Source of the DNA: Rhodospirillales bacterium
GTDB taxonomy: Bacteria > Pseudomonadota > Alphaproteobacteria > Micavibrionales > Micavibrionaceae
Direction of reading: 5' to 3'
Length of the DNA: 64,000 bases
NCBI GenBank assembly: GCA_020638365.1
Contig: JACKIQ010000006.1
Coordinates: 1-64,000 of the forward strand
The notes beneath the pieces were generated by a model. That model worked only from the letters and a program-made list of their open reading frames with translations, ran no database searches and was not told where the DNA came from. Within the stretch, counting starts at the first letter, position 1. The number at the start of each line of letters is the position of its first letter. This document shows positions 31,875 to 40,438 of this stretch, in pieces. A program made the translations under genes and the position numbers.

Positions 31875-31910
31875 AAAAAAGCCCCGCAGGTAGATATGCG
31901 AGGCTTTTTT
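31875..31910. terminator. Bidirectional terminator hairpin
   Basis: AAAAAAGCC (31875-31883) pairs with GGCTTTTTT (31902-31910), with an inner GCA/TGC pairing across a 2x2 internal loop. On the minus strand it ends the TetR gene, 25 bp past its stop. Confidence 0.75.
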
Positions 31911-31934
31911 CCCGGAAATTTTTTCAAAAACCGG

Positions 31935-32522
31935 CTAGTTCAGGAGCGCCTGGATCGCTTCGTTCGGGTAATTGGTGCGGAAGTTATCGTCAAGATCCTT
32001 CGGATGAGCCATCAGGCGGAAGAAGATCGGCCCGCAGAGCATGTCCACGGCCAGACTGTCGTTGATATCTTGACGGAATTCGCCGTTTTTCCGGCCTTCC
32101 TGAAGGCTGTACTTAATGGCGTCCATCAGGGGTTCGAGAAGGTTGTCGTTAAAAATTTTCTGAGACTGTTCGTCGGCCTGCGCCTCGCTGAAAAGCTGGG
32201 CGATGGTCTGACCGTTATGGCTGTCAAGCAGGCGAATGAGCTTGTCGAGCTGCATGGTGATCGCTTCGGCGTGGCTGCTGGCGGTGGGCAGGGGGGTCTG
32301 CATCCCCGGCTGGCTGGCCAGAGCGTCCATGACCACGGCGGTCTTGTTCGGCCACCAGCGGTAGATGGTGGTTTTGCCGACCTTCGCTTTTTTTGCGATG
32401 GCTTCGATGCTGAGTTCCTGCACGGATGTTTGCAGGAGAAGCTTGTTTGTGGCGTTCAGGATGGCCTTGCGAGATTTTTCGCTGCGGGGGCGTCCCTTAC
32501 GCGCCGTTCCAGAATTTTCCAT
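31935..32522 (-). CDS. TetR-family transcriptional regulator
   Basis: 195 residues. Helix-turn-helix at about residues 20-60: AILNATNKLLLQTSVQELSIEAIAKKAKVGKTTIYRWWPNKTAVV. The C-terminal ligand domain is of the TetR_C type. I chose the ATG at 32522 because GGAGG sits 5 bases upstream; the GTG four codons earlier overlaps that site. The neighbouring outer-membrane protein gene on the same strand upstream is a candidate target, but no operator is obvious. Confidence 0.88.
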   Translation of the reverse strand: MENSGTARKGRPRSEKSRKAILNATNKLLLQTSVQELSIEAIAKKAKVGKTTIYRWWPNKTAVVMDALASQPGMQTPLPTASSHAEAITMQLDKLIRLLDSHNGQTIAQLFSEAQADEQSQKIFNDNLLEPLMDAIKYSLQEGRKNGEFRQDINDSLAVDMLCGPIFFRLMAHPKDLDDNFRTNYPNEAIQALLN

Positions 32523-32672
32523 TCGATCCTCCACACGACATGCGGCCCGGGCGGGCTTCTGCCACTAATATTGAAAACTTATCGTTGCGTATAGAGAATT
32601 AGATTGTCCGATTCTTCGCAAACGCGCAAGAGCGTAATTCGAAAAAAACTTCCTGAGCTATAAAAATAATAT

Positions 32673-32705
32673 AAAAGCGCAGGAAATTGTTCTTCCTGCG
32701 CTTTT
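32673..32705. terminator. Terminator hairpin, 13-bp stem
   Basis: AAAAGCGCAGGAA and TTCCTGCGCTTTT form a perfect 13-bp stem with a short loop; A and T runs at the two ends let it work on both strands. It ends the minus-strand outer-membrane protein gene (stop at 32731). Confidence 0.85.
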
Positions 32706-32730
32706 AGCTTTTAGAGGCTTTTTTTGAATT

Positions 32731-33828
32731 TTAAAATCGGTAGGTCAATCCGATGTTCAGGTTCCAATCGCGTTCCATTTGCGGGCCGTTCAGATTTTGA
32801 TAAACGGGTACCGTAACTTCCGCGCCGAAGCTCAACCCTTCGAGTTCGGGAACGGGCGGCCTGAATTCAAATCCGATTCCGGTTTCGATCAGTTTGCCGC
32901 CGTAATTATCGGGATCAGCCGTTTGGACGGGCGCGGTGATCGCGGCGTCCTCCCCTTTGATCTTTCCGGTCTTTTCGCCTTTTATGCGAAAGCTTGCCGA
33001 CATCCAGTCGCAGAAACGATACCCGACCCAGCTTGTGAGCGCGTGCCGGTTTCCAAGGCGGTAGCCTTGATCGTTTTCACTTTCCAGGCGAATGACGTTG
33101 CGGAATTGCGCGCCCCAGAACCAGTCGCCTTCGTTTCCGGTGTAGGTGATGCCGGGAAGCGCGTCCCACGTGCCGGAGCCGAGCTGCATCGCGTAAGGCA
33201 GGCGCAGGGTCGGTGTTGTGCCCATCGGGGTGAGGACGTCATCCTTTTTCTTGATGGAGCCTGTGGGGGCACTTAATCCCGCGTTCAGGTGCAGGTGATG
33301 GCGTCCGTCCTCATAGAGACGAATGAGGGCTGTGAGCGTTGTGTCGCCCCAACCGCTGGAGCGGGTGGCGAATGTCCCCAGCCGCGTTGTTCCGGCCATG
33401 CCCGCGAAGGTGATGTGGTCCATTTCCTTTTTTATGTAGTTGCCCATCAGCATCAGCGTGACCGTATCAGACAGACCGTACATTACGCCCAGCATGTGCA
33501 TGTCCATCGTCATATCGGTCGGGACGACGCGTAATGTCGGCGGCGGCGCGTGCGGGTTTGTGACGGAGGTTACGATTTCTTCGGGCGAGATAGAATTCGT
33601 TCCGTCGCGGTTTCCGCCCATATCCATGTGCATGTAGCGGTAGGAGAGCATCCAGTCGCCCTTTCCGTGCATATGGTCGCCCATGACGCTTTGGGGGGCG
33701 CTGCTGGCGTTGTGGCGATGGGCGGTGTGCCCTGAAGGGGCGTGGTTGTTATGATCTTCGGCAATTACCGGAGAGGTCAAGCTTAGAATTGTGCAGGCCA
33801 TCAAGCCCGCTTTTGCGAGTTGTTTCAT
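32731..33828 (-). CDS. Met/His-rich outer-membrane beta-barrel protein
   Basis: 365 residues. Signal peptide ends at VIA-ED. The mature N-terminus is rich in His and Met (DHNNHAPSGHTAHRHN, MGDHMHGKGDW, YRYMHMDMGG, MTMDMHMLGVMYG), as in copper-handling proteins. Amphipathic strands and a terminal aromatic (NLNIGLTYRF) indicate an outer-membrane barrel of the transporter type. It follows the DUF2946 gene by 45 bp on the same strand. Metal export or uptake is inferred from composition and neighbour. Confidence 0.75.
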   Translation of the reverse strand: MKQLAKAGLMACTILSLTSPVIAEDHNNHAPSGHTAHRHNASSAPQSVMGDHMHGKGDWMLSYRYMHMDMGGNRDGTNSISPEEIVTSVTNPHAPPPTLRVVPTDMTMDMHMLGVMYGLSDTVTLMLMGNYIKKEMDHITFAGMAGTTRLGTFATRSSGWGDTTLTALIRLYEDGRHHLHLNAGLSAPTGSIKKKDDVLTPMGTTPTLRLPYAMQLGSGTWDALPGITYTGNEGDWFWGAQFRNVIRLESENDQGYRLGNRHALTSWVGYRFCDWMSASFRIKGEKTGKIKGEDAAITAPVQTADPDNYGGKLIETGIGFEFRPPVPELEGLSFGAEVTVPVYQNLNGPQMERDWNLNIGLTYRF

Positions 33829-33873
33829 TGTTCAGTACTCCTGAATGAATGTGTTTGTTTTGCATTTTTTGGT

Positions 33874-34269
33874 TCAGGAGAACGCAGGGGGTGCGCGGAT
33901 GGGTGCGGAGCCGGGAGAACGTCCGGCGGCGGGGGCGTTGAAATATGTGAAATTTATGGAGCCGTCTGCCCGAGCGGCGGGGAGGGGGATAAATCCGGCG
34001 GTCGAGAGGGGGACTTTGCCGAGGGCGGACGCTATACAATAAGGGCAGCCTTGACGCGCCGTGTTTTTTCGCTCGGGCGGGATTTCCTTTCCATTCTTGT
34101 CCAGCGTTATGGTCTGAGGGCCATAGGCCGTGCAGATGGAGACGGTGAAGCCGTTTTTATCCTTGAAGTTGAAGAGCGGGGCGGTATGGACGAGCAGCGA
34201 GCACACAATCGCGAGCAGCGCCAGAGCGTGCGGCCATTTTTTCGGAACTCTTTTAGCTATCAGATTCAT
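33874..34269 (-). CDS. DUF2946 family protein
   Basis: 131 residues. N-terminal membrane helix (WPHALALLAIVCSLLVHTAPLF), then the DUF2946 hallmark QGCPYCIASALG with a CxxC pair; another cysteine lies in SICTAYGP. Members are commonly linked to copper homeostasis genes and TonB receptors. It is the first gene of a two-gene unit with the Met/His-rich barrel. Confidence 0.8.
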   Translation of the reverse strand: MNLIAKRVPKKWPHALALLAIVCSLLVHTAPLFNFKDKNGFTVSICTAYGPQTITLDKNGKEIPPERKNTARQGCPYCIASALGKVPLSTAGFIPLPAARADGSINFTYFNAPAAGRSPGSAPIRAPPAFS

Positions 34270-34310
34270 TACGCGGCGTTATACGTCTTATCAGCCTTAA
34301 TGCAACAGCT

Positions 34311-35582
34311 TTATTGAGTTCGGGTCTGAAAAGTGCGCGGGGCGGGGTCGATTTCCACGATCGTGCCGTTGCGGAATTCAAGGACGGCGAGGCCCCGCTC
34401 GGCGATGTTATCTTTCCGGAAGCGGAAGATACCGTCCACGCCGGCGAATCCGTTCGGGTTCATCAGGGCATTGCGGGTGAAGTCAATTGTTCCGTTTCTT
34501 TGCAGGCTCATACGGGAGAGCGTGGCCGCCAGAGCCGTTGCGTCGTAAGCGAGTGAGGCGATGCGCTGCGGCTGCTCGCCGTAATAACGTCTGTAGCGGT
34601 TTTCAAAATCCGCACGCAGGCGCGGAGGCGGGGCGGCAAACCATGTTCCGGCCAAGGCGGGATCAGCCGCGAGGCGCGGGTCGTCCATCAGGCCGGTTCC
34701 GAGGCGTCGGACCTGCGAGGGCGGGAGATTGTAGCTGTTCAGAGTACGCCCGATCGTGCTGGCGAGGTTGCCTCCGGCGGGAATAAGGACCGCATCGAAG
34801 GGGGTCCCCAAAGAATCGTTCATCGCCTGGCGTTTATCGAAATCCGTGAAGTTGCGGATGATTATCGACAGGTCGGCAGCCCGGGGGGAGAAGCGCTCGA
34901 CCCGCGTTCCGGAAATTCCGGCCTGTTTTTCCGTCTGCTGGTATGCGTTGACGGCCGCGTTTCCATATGTGTCGTCTGGTGCGAGGACGCCGAAGCGGTT
35001 GATTCCCTTGACGCGAGCATATTGTACCACGCGGGAAACCTGATCGAAGGGCAGGAATCCGATCAGGTAGGTGTCGTTACGGGCCAAAGTCCAGTCTGTG
35101 GAGAAAGCGATCATGTTCACGTTACTGCCCGCAAGACCGGATTGGGCCCCGCGCACGGCATCGGCAAAGACCGGGCCGAGAACAAGCTGCGCTCCATCCT
35201 GCAGAGCCTGTTGCGCGGCCATCTTGCCTCCGCTTTCCGTTCCTCCGGTGTCCTTGGGAATGAGTTCAAATCTTTCGTAACCAAGATCAAAGAGCGCCAT
35301 TTGCGCGGATTTAAGCATCGAATCGCCTAAAGCCGCATGTTTACCGGAAAGGGGGAGAAGTATGGCGACCCGTACGTTACCGCCTTCGGCGGGAAGGGGC
35401 ACGTTTCCACCAGCGTCCAGCGCATTCGGGTTGCCCTGCGCCGTTGTGACGTTCACGCGGTTGTATTCGGGGTAAGAGCCCGCCCCGCAAGCCTGCAGGA
35501 AAAAGGAGAAAAAAGCCAAAAGAGCGAGGGTCAAAAAACGTGATCGGGAATCCAGAGAGAGGGGGATATCTTTCCTGCGCAT
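34311..35582 (-). CDS. LpoA-like penicillin-binding-protein activator lipoprotein
   Basis: 423 residues. Lipobox LQAC (LLAFFSFFLQACGAG), then a periplasmic-binding-protein fold of the LpoA/YraM C-terminal type: RVAILLPLSGKHAALGDSMLKSAQMALFD, LVLGPVFADAVRGAQ and FGVLAPDDTYG. It lacks the N-terminal TPR domain of E. coli LpoA. Its place next to rsmI and yraN matches the yraL-yraM-yraN cluster, but here it is divergent rather than co-directional. Confidence 0.88.
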   Translation of the reverse strand: MRRKDIPLSLDSRSRFLTLALLAFFSFFLQACGAGSYPEYNRVNVTTAQGNPNALDAGGNVPLPAEGGNVRVAILLPLSGKHAALGDSMLKSAQMALFDLGYERFELIPKDTGGTESGGKMAAQQALQDGAQLVLGPVFADAVRGAQSGLAGSNVNMIAFSTDWTLARNDTYLIGFLPFDQVSRVVQYARVKGINRFGVLAPDDTYGNAAVNAYQQTEKQAGISGTRVERFSPRAADLSIIIRNFTDFDKRQAMNDSLGTPFDAVLIPAGGNLASTIGRTLNSYNLPPSQVRRLGTGLMDDPRLAADPALAGTWFAAPPPRLRADFENRYRRYYGEQPQRIASLAYDATALAATLSRMSLQRNGTIDFTRNALMNPNGFAGVDGIFRFRKDNIAERGLAVLEFRNGTIVEIDPAPRTFQTRTQ

Positions 35583-35679
35583 GTTTTTGGTATTCTCTTC
35601 GTTCTTGAATCGGTTGCAGCCTGACGAGAATACACTACATAAAAAGAATTTTAAAAACTACTGGCCAAATGAGGATTTT

Positions 35680-36615
35680 TTGAAAAAGAAGATTGTAAAA
35701 AAGACGCTTTCCAGACACGCTCCCTTAAAAGAGCCTTCAAGAAAAAATGGTTCTGCTCAGGATTTAAAAAATCTTCTTAAGAGCGGGCTGTATCTGGTTG
35801 CAACGCCTATTGGAAATTTACGCGATATTACGTTGAGGGCGCTGGACGTTCTGCGCGATTGCGATCTTATCCTGTGCGAGGATACACGTGTGACGCGCAA
35901 GCTTTTAAGCGCTTTCGAGATCCGTAATCCGCTGGTTTCGTTTCATGATTACAGCGAGGACGAAAAATGCGGGAGCATCCTGTCCCGTTTGCGAGAGGGC
36001 GCGGTCGTGGCGCTGGTCAGCGATGCGGGAATGCCACTGATCTCCGATCCGGGTTACAAGCTGGTCCGGGCATGCGCCGCCGAAGGCCTATTTGTTACGA
36101 GCCTGCCGGGGGCGAACGCGCCGCTGGCCGCGTTGCAGCTTTCAGGAATTCCGGTTGACGCCTTTTCTTTTGCCGGTTTTCTTCCGTCTAAGCGCGCTGC
36201 GCGGAAAGAATCTTTAGAGAAATGGGCGGCAGTGGATTCGACACTGATCTTTTTTGAGAGTGCACGGCGGTTGCCGGCGATGCTGGCCGATCTGGGCGCG
36301 TTGATGCCGGGGCGCGATGCGGCGGTCGTGCGCGAGATCACAAAGATGTTCGAGGAAACGCGAAGGGGAACGGTCGCAGAGCTGTCTGTGCACTACCAAG
36401 AAGCGGGGCCACCGAAGGGAGAAGTCGTCGTCGTCGTCGGGCCTCCGGGGGCCGATTGTAAAAAAACTGGGGAAAAAGATATGGAGGGGCGGATGCGGGT
36501 TTTACTGCGGACCCTGAAGACCAGAGACGCCGCCAATGTTCTGGCGTCGGAGACTGGAATGCCGCGTAAAGAGGCTTATGATCTGGCGTTGATGCTGGCC
36601 AAGGAAAAAGAGTGA
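35680..36615 (+). CDS. rsmI: 16S rRNA (cytidine-1402 2'-O)-methyltransferase RsmI
   Basis: 311 residues from a TTG at 35680. The tetrapyrrole-methylase fold is clear: GLYLVATPIGNLRDITLRAL, CEDTRVTRKLL, SFHDYSEDEK, LVSDAGMPLISDPGYKLV and PGANAPLAALQLSGIP. The only ATG (35581) would share a CATG with the divergent lipoprotein start and add a long AT-rich, Lys/Asn-rich leader; the TTG has GAGG 5 bases upstream and gives nearly the family length. Overlaps yraN by GTGA. The stretch 35583-35679 is the likely shared promoter region. Confidence 0.85.
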   Translation: MKKKIVKKTLSRHAPLKEPSRKNGSAQDLKNLLKSGLYLVATPIGNLRDITLRALDVLRDCDLILCEDTRVTRKLLSAFEIRNPLVSFHDYSEDEKCGSILSRLREGAVVALVSDAGMPLISDPGYKLVRACAAEGLFVTSLPGANAPLAALQLSGIPVDAFSFAGFLPSKRAARKESLEKWAAVDSTLIFFESARRLPAMLADLGALMPGRDAAVVREITKMFEETRRGTVAELSVHYQEAGPPKGEVVVVVGPPGADCKKTGEKDMEGRMRVLLRTLKTRDAANVLASETGMPRKEAYDLALMLAKEKE

Positions 36616-37010
36616 GAGCGGCAGGAGAAGCGGTTTTGAGCACCGGGGCAGGGCATAAAAAGAAGACCTATGAGAAGGGCGTGTGGGCCGAATGCTTGGC
36701 GGGCTTTTACCTGAATATGCGGGGGTACAAGATCGTGGCGCGGCGCTATAAAACACAGCACGGCGAAATCGACCTGATCGCGGAGCGGGGAGAGGTTCTG
36801 GCCATAGTCGAAGTGAAGGCGAGGGGGTCCATCGAGAGGGCGCTGGAATCCGTTGATATCCGTACTCAACGGAGGATCGCGAACGCGGCGCTGATGTTCC
36901 TCGCGGAGCGTCCGGAATATGCGGACAGGGCAATCCGGTTCGATGTGATCGCCGTCGAGAGTCCCGTCAAGATCGTGCATCTGGACAATGCGTGGGACGC
37001 GGGGCCATAA
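36612..37010 (+). CDS. YraN/UPF0102 family endonuclease-like protein
   Basis: 132 residues, GTG start inside the rsmI stop (GTGA). KGVWAECLAGFYLNMRGYKIVARRYKTQHGEIDLIAERGEVLAIVEVKAR is the UPF0102 signature: Glu, Asp and E-x-K of a restriction-endonuclease-like fold (GEIDLI, VEVKAR). Role in DNA processing is inferred from the fold. Part of the conserved yra cluster. Confidence 0.9.
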   Translation: MRAAGEAVLSTGAGHKKKTYEKGVWAECLAGFYLNMRGYKIVARRYKTQHGEIDLIAERGEVLAIVEVKARGSIERALESVDIRTQRRIANAALMFLAERPEYADRAIRFDVIAVESPVKIVHLDNAWDAGP

Positions 37011-37128
37011 TATGGCTATTCGAATCGGTTTTTTAGTTTTTACAAGTTCAGATCATCATTCGATGTCTTTGACATTTGCCAGTCAACGTTACCGGGTTCA
37101 TCACGGTTCAACATAACGGGAAAGCATC

Positions 37129-37977
37129 ATGAAACATTCTTTGTTCACTCTTTTAGCCTGTTCGGTTGTTTTGTCCTCTTGTGCGCTTGGCGTGGCGGCG
37201 GGAGTCGGCGGAGCGGCCGGGATCGCCGCTTCGCAGGAAGGGGGCCTTGAGCGCGCGGGAAGCGATGCCTGGATACAGACACAGATTAACGATCTGTGGC
37301 TGCGGCATGATTTCGAGATGTTCCGCAAGCTGGATCTGACAGTCAATCAGGGCCGCGTGCTGATTACCGGGGTCGTTCAGAATCCCGAGCATCGCGTGGA
37401 GGCCGTGCGGCTTGCGTGGCAACCCTCCGGCGTCAAGAGCGTGATTAACGAGGTCAAGGTCGCAAACAGCGAGGGGATTACCGGGTATGCCAAGGATACG
37501 TGGATTACGACCAAGCTGCGCGCCATCCTCGTTGCGGACCGAGAGGTCGAGTCCGTGAATTATTCGATTGATACGGTTCAGGGGACGGTTTACCTGATGG
37601 GGTTCGCGCAGGACCAGCAGGAGCTGGAGCGCGTGATCGCCAAATCGCGAACGGTTTCGGGTGTCAAGCGCGTTGTGAGTTATGTAAAACTTGTCGGCGC
37701 ACCGGAGGGTCCAGCGAACCTTCCGCCGAACTACGGACAGCCTGACGGTTATCACCAGGGGATCAACCAAGGCTACACTTCGGGGCAAGGCGGGGGTTAC
37801 GGGTATAACAACGACTCTGCGAGCTTCAGTCATGACAGCCGCGCGGATTATAACAATAATGCTCAGCCGCCTTACGGCTACGGGGCGCAGGAAGAGACGA
37901 CGAGCGGAGGCGCGTCGGTTCCCCCGGTTGCCAGCGGCGAGCCGATCAAGTGGAACCAGGAAAGCATTTATGAATGA
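37129..37977 (+). CDS. BON-domain lipoprotein, DolP-like
   Basis: 282 residues. Lipobox LSSC (ACSVVLSSCALG). Two BON domains: about residues 40-115 (DLWLRHDFEMFRKLDLTVNQGRVLITG) and 120-190 (KLRAILVADREVESVNYSIDTVQGTVYLMG). The C-terminal 90 residues are Gly/Asn/Tyr-rich and disordered. E. coli DolP (YraP) guards outer-membrane integrity; the position after yraN supports the match. Overlaps the next gene by ATGA. Confidence 0.88.
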   Translation: MKHSLFTLLACSVVLSSCALGVAAGVGGAAGIAASQEGGLERAGSDAWIQTQINDLWLRHDFEMFRKLDLTVNQGRVLITGVVQNPEHRVEAVRLAWQPSGVKSVINEVKVANSEGITGYAKDTWITTKLRAILVADREVESVNYSIDTVQGTVYLMGFAQDQQELERVIAKSRTVSGVKRVVSYVKLVGAPEGPANLPPNYGQPDGYHQGINQGYTSGQGGGYGYNNDSASFSHDSRADYNNNAQPPYGYGAQEETTSGGASVPPVASGEPIKWNQESIYE

Positions 37978-38819
37978 GCTTCGATCCGGACGGGTACCTG
38001 TCTGAGATTTCCGAACTGGCCGATGCGAAAATCGACATCGCCAAGGCCGCGATCGCTCTGGCCGGCCCGCGTTTAAAGCGGTCTTCCTACGGCAAGTATT
38101 TTCATCATCTGGACAAGATCGCGGCGGAGACGGGGGAGCGGTACGCGGCCCTGATCGAAGAGGGGAGCGCGGATGATTGCGGGGTGAGGCTGGCCGCACT
38201 CAAATACGTCCTGAACGAGCGTCACGGGTATGAAGGGGATTTCGACGCTTCCAACCCGGACAACGCGTCCTTGATTCGCACGATCGACCGGGGAAAGGGG
38301 GCGCCGATCTGCGTCGCCATTCTTTATGAACATTCGGCGCGGGCGCAAGGGTGGGATATCGCCGGGCTGGACGTGCCGGGGCTGTTCGTGTGCAGGATGG
38401 AGCATAAGGGGCAGCGCGTGGTTTTCGACCCGACGGACGGCTGCCGCATTCTTGAAGCTGCGGATTTGCGGGCGATCGTGAAATCGACGCTGGGCGAGTA
38501 TGCCGAGCTTTCGGCGAGTTTTTTCGAGCCTTTAACCAAGCGGGACTGGCTGGTGCGCATGCAGAATATCGTCAAGCTGCGGCTGATCGAGATGGGGGAT
38601 TACGCGGCGGCACTGGAGAGCGTCGAGCGGATGAGGATTCTCAGCCCGCACGAGTTCCGGCTGCTGCTGGATGCCGGCGTGCTTTACGCCAAGACCCACA
38701 AGACCGTGCAGGCTATCAACGCGCTGGAGGATTATATCGCGCAGGCTCCGGACGTGCGGGACCGGCGGGACGCGGCTTTATTGATCAAGCAACTGCGGGA
38801 GGACAGCGCAAAAATGTGA
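37974..38819 (+). CDS. SirB1-like transglutaminase-fold protein with TPR tail
   Basis: 281 residues. DNASLIRTIDRGKGAPICVAILYEHSARAQGW is the SirB1 core, with C at GAPICVAI; GLFVCRM and VVFDPTDGCRIL follow. The second half is helical with TPR-like stretches (YAAALESVERMRILSPHEFRLLLDAGVLYAKTHKTVQAINALEDYI). Its biochemical role is not established in the family. Translationally coupled to the BON lipoprotein. Confidence 0.85.
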   Translation: MSFDPDGYLSEISELADAKIDIAKAAIALAGPRLKRSSYGKYFHHLDKIAAETGERYAALIEEGSADDCGVRLAALKYVLNERHGYEGDFDASNPDNASLIRTIDRGKGAPICVAILYEHSARAQGWDIAGLDVPGLFVCRMEHKGQRVVFDPTDGCRILEAADLRAIVKSTLGEYAELSASFFEPLTKRDWLVRMQNIVKLRLIEMGDYAAALESVERMRILSPHEFRLLLDAGVLYAKTHKTVQAINALEDYIAQAPDVRDRRDAALLIKQLREDSAKM

Positions 38820-39015
38820 AAATCGCTTTATAATTCGGCAGATGCCGCCTGAACCCCTTGAAAGGTGTTGAAGAAGCGAATAAAACTAAATCATCGCAAA
38901 AAGCCGAATCGGAGCGCGGTTGTTTCCGGGAGCGTGTGCGGCAGCGCACGGCGCAGGTTTTAAGAAAGTTGCGAACGAGGGATTCACGTTTCTGAGTCAG
39001 AAGGAGATATAAGTG

Positions 39016-39513
39016 ATGAAGAGCCGTTTTTTGATGATTGGTTGCGCGATGCTGGCGTTGAGCGCTTGCACAAATAAAGATGATGCTGGTGACGTAAATA
39101 CCGGCAATCAGCAAGCGGCGATGGCCAGCGACTGGGATACGATGGGCGCTCCTGCTCCCGGTTCGCGCGAGGAGTTCGTCCAGAATATCGGAGACCGCGT
39201 ATTCTTCGATTACGACAGCTACGATCTGCGTCCCGAGGCGCGGGCGACACTGGAAGCTCAGGCGCGCTGGCTGGGGCAGTATTCCAATCTCGGCATCACG
39301 ATCGAGGGGCATGCCGACGAGCGCGGAACCCGCGAATACAACCTTGCGCTGGGCGAGCGCCGGGCCAATTCCGTGAAGAATTACCTTGTGGCTCTGGGCG
39401 TCGATCCTTCGCGGGTCAGCACGATCAGCTACGGCAAGGAGCGTCCGGACGTTCTGGGAGCGGACGATTCCTCCTGGGCGCGTAACCGCAGAGGCGTCTC
39501 GGTTATTCAGTAA
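39016..39513 (+). CDS. pal: Peptidoglycan-associated lipoprotein Pal
   Basis: 165 residues. Lipobox LSAC (MLALSACTNK). OmpA-like domain: VFFDYDSYDLRPEARATLEAQARWL, then ITIEGHADERGTREYNLALGERRANSVKNYL, with the Asp and Arg that bind meso-diaminopimelate. Pal links the outer membrane to the wall with Tol proteins. AAGGAG lies 9 bases before this ATG, 6 before an adjacent GTG at 39013. tolQRAB, usually just upstream, is not there; 38820-39000 has no gene. Confidence 0.95.
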   Translation: MKSRFLMIGCAMLALSACTNKDDAGDVNTGNQQAAMASDWDTMGAPAPGSREEFVQNIGDRVFFDYDSYDLRPEARATLEAQARWLGQYSNLGITIEGHADERGTREYNLALGERRANSVKNYLVALGVDPSRVSTISYGKERPDVLGADDSSWARNRRGVSVIQ

Positions 39514-39531
39514 CCGTTGGCGAATGGACCG

Positions 39532-40389
39532 ATGATCTTTTCACGACGTATCGTTCGCAGCGCTCTTATCTGTTCGGCGGCGGCCCTTGCGCTTTATGCG
39601 TCCGGGCCTTTGCCCGTTGCGGCGCAGAACGCGGCGGCGATGGAAATCCGCATGCAGGAGCTTGAGCGCGAGATCCAGAGGCTGAACGGGGTGATCGAGG
39701 AACAGAGTTTCGAGATCAACAGCCTCAAGGCCCGTCTTGAAAAGGCGTTGAGCGATCTTACGCTCCGGGTGCGGGCGCTTGAGGGCGGGGGTTCCGTGTC
39801 TTCCGGCGGGGCGGCATCGACAAATTCCGGGTACGATCCCTACACTTCCGGTTCCTCGTCGATGGGCAGCACGTCGGTCGTCGAGCCTGCGCCACGGACG
39901 CCCAACTCCTCTTTCAATTACGTTCCGCCGGAGACGACCGCGAACGATCAGGCCGGAGGGCCGATGGATAGCGTATCTAGTCCGCAGTCCATGTCGCTGC
40001 CTGCAGATACGCCTCTGGTCGCGTACGAGAGCGCGTTCGGCCTGCTGAAGAAGAGCGATTTCAAGGGCGCTGAAGTGCAGTTCGCCGCGTTTCTCAAGAA
40101 ATTCCCGGACAGCCATCTCGTTCCCAACGCCAAGTACTGGTACGGGGAGACGTTTTATGTGCGGGGCGATTACGAGAAGTCGGCGCGCGTTTTCGCCGAA
40201 GCCTATCAGGACAACCCGAAGGGGCCCAAGGCTGCGGACAATCTTCTGAAGCTCGGACTTTCGCTGGCCGGGCAGAAGAAGAAGGACGACGCATGCATCG
40301 CGCTCAAGAAGCTGGAGGAGGATTTCTCCAATACCGCCGGGCCGATCATCCGCCGCGCCAAACAGGAAATGAACACTCTTGGCTGCTGA
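39532..40389 (+). CDS. cpoB: Tol-Pal accessory protein CpoB (YbgF)
   Basis: 285 residues. Signal peptide ends near VAA-QN. N-terminal coiled coil (MEIRMQELEREIQRLNGVIEEQSFEINSLKARLEKA), Ser/Gly-rich linker, then TPR repeats (AYESAFGLLKKSDFKGAEVQFAAFLKKFPDSHLVPNAKYWYGETFYVRGDY). It coordinates wall synthesis with outer-membrane constriction. ATG at 39532 preferred over an upstream TTG. Follows pal by 18 bp. Confidence 0.93.
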   Translation: MIFSRRIVRSALICSAAALALYASGPLPVAAQNAAAMEIRMQELEREIQRLNGVIEEQSFEINSLKARLEKALSDLTLRVRALEGGGSVSSGGAASTNSGYDPYTSGSSSMGSTSVVEPAPRTPNSSFNYVPPETTANDQAGGPMDSVSSPQSMSLPADTPLVAYESAFGLLKKSDFKGAEVQFAAFLKKFPDSHLVPNAKYWYGETFYVRGDYEKSARVFAEAYQDNPKGPKAADNLLKLGLSLAGQKKKDDACIALKKLEEDFSNTAGPIIRRAKQEMNTLGC

Positions 40390-40438
40390 CGGACGGGCCG
40401 GGGGGACACCGATCCGGCAAGAGGATTTCTCTACAATC

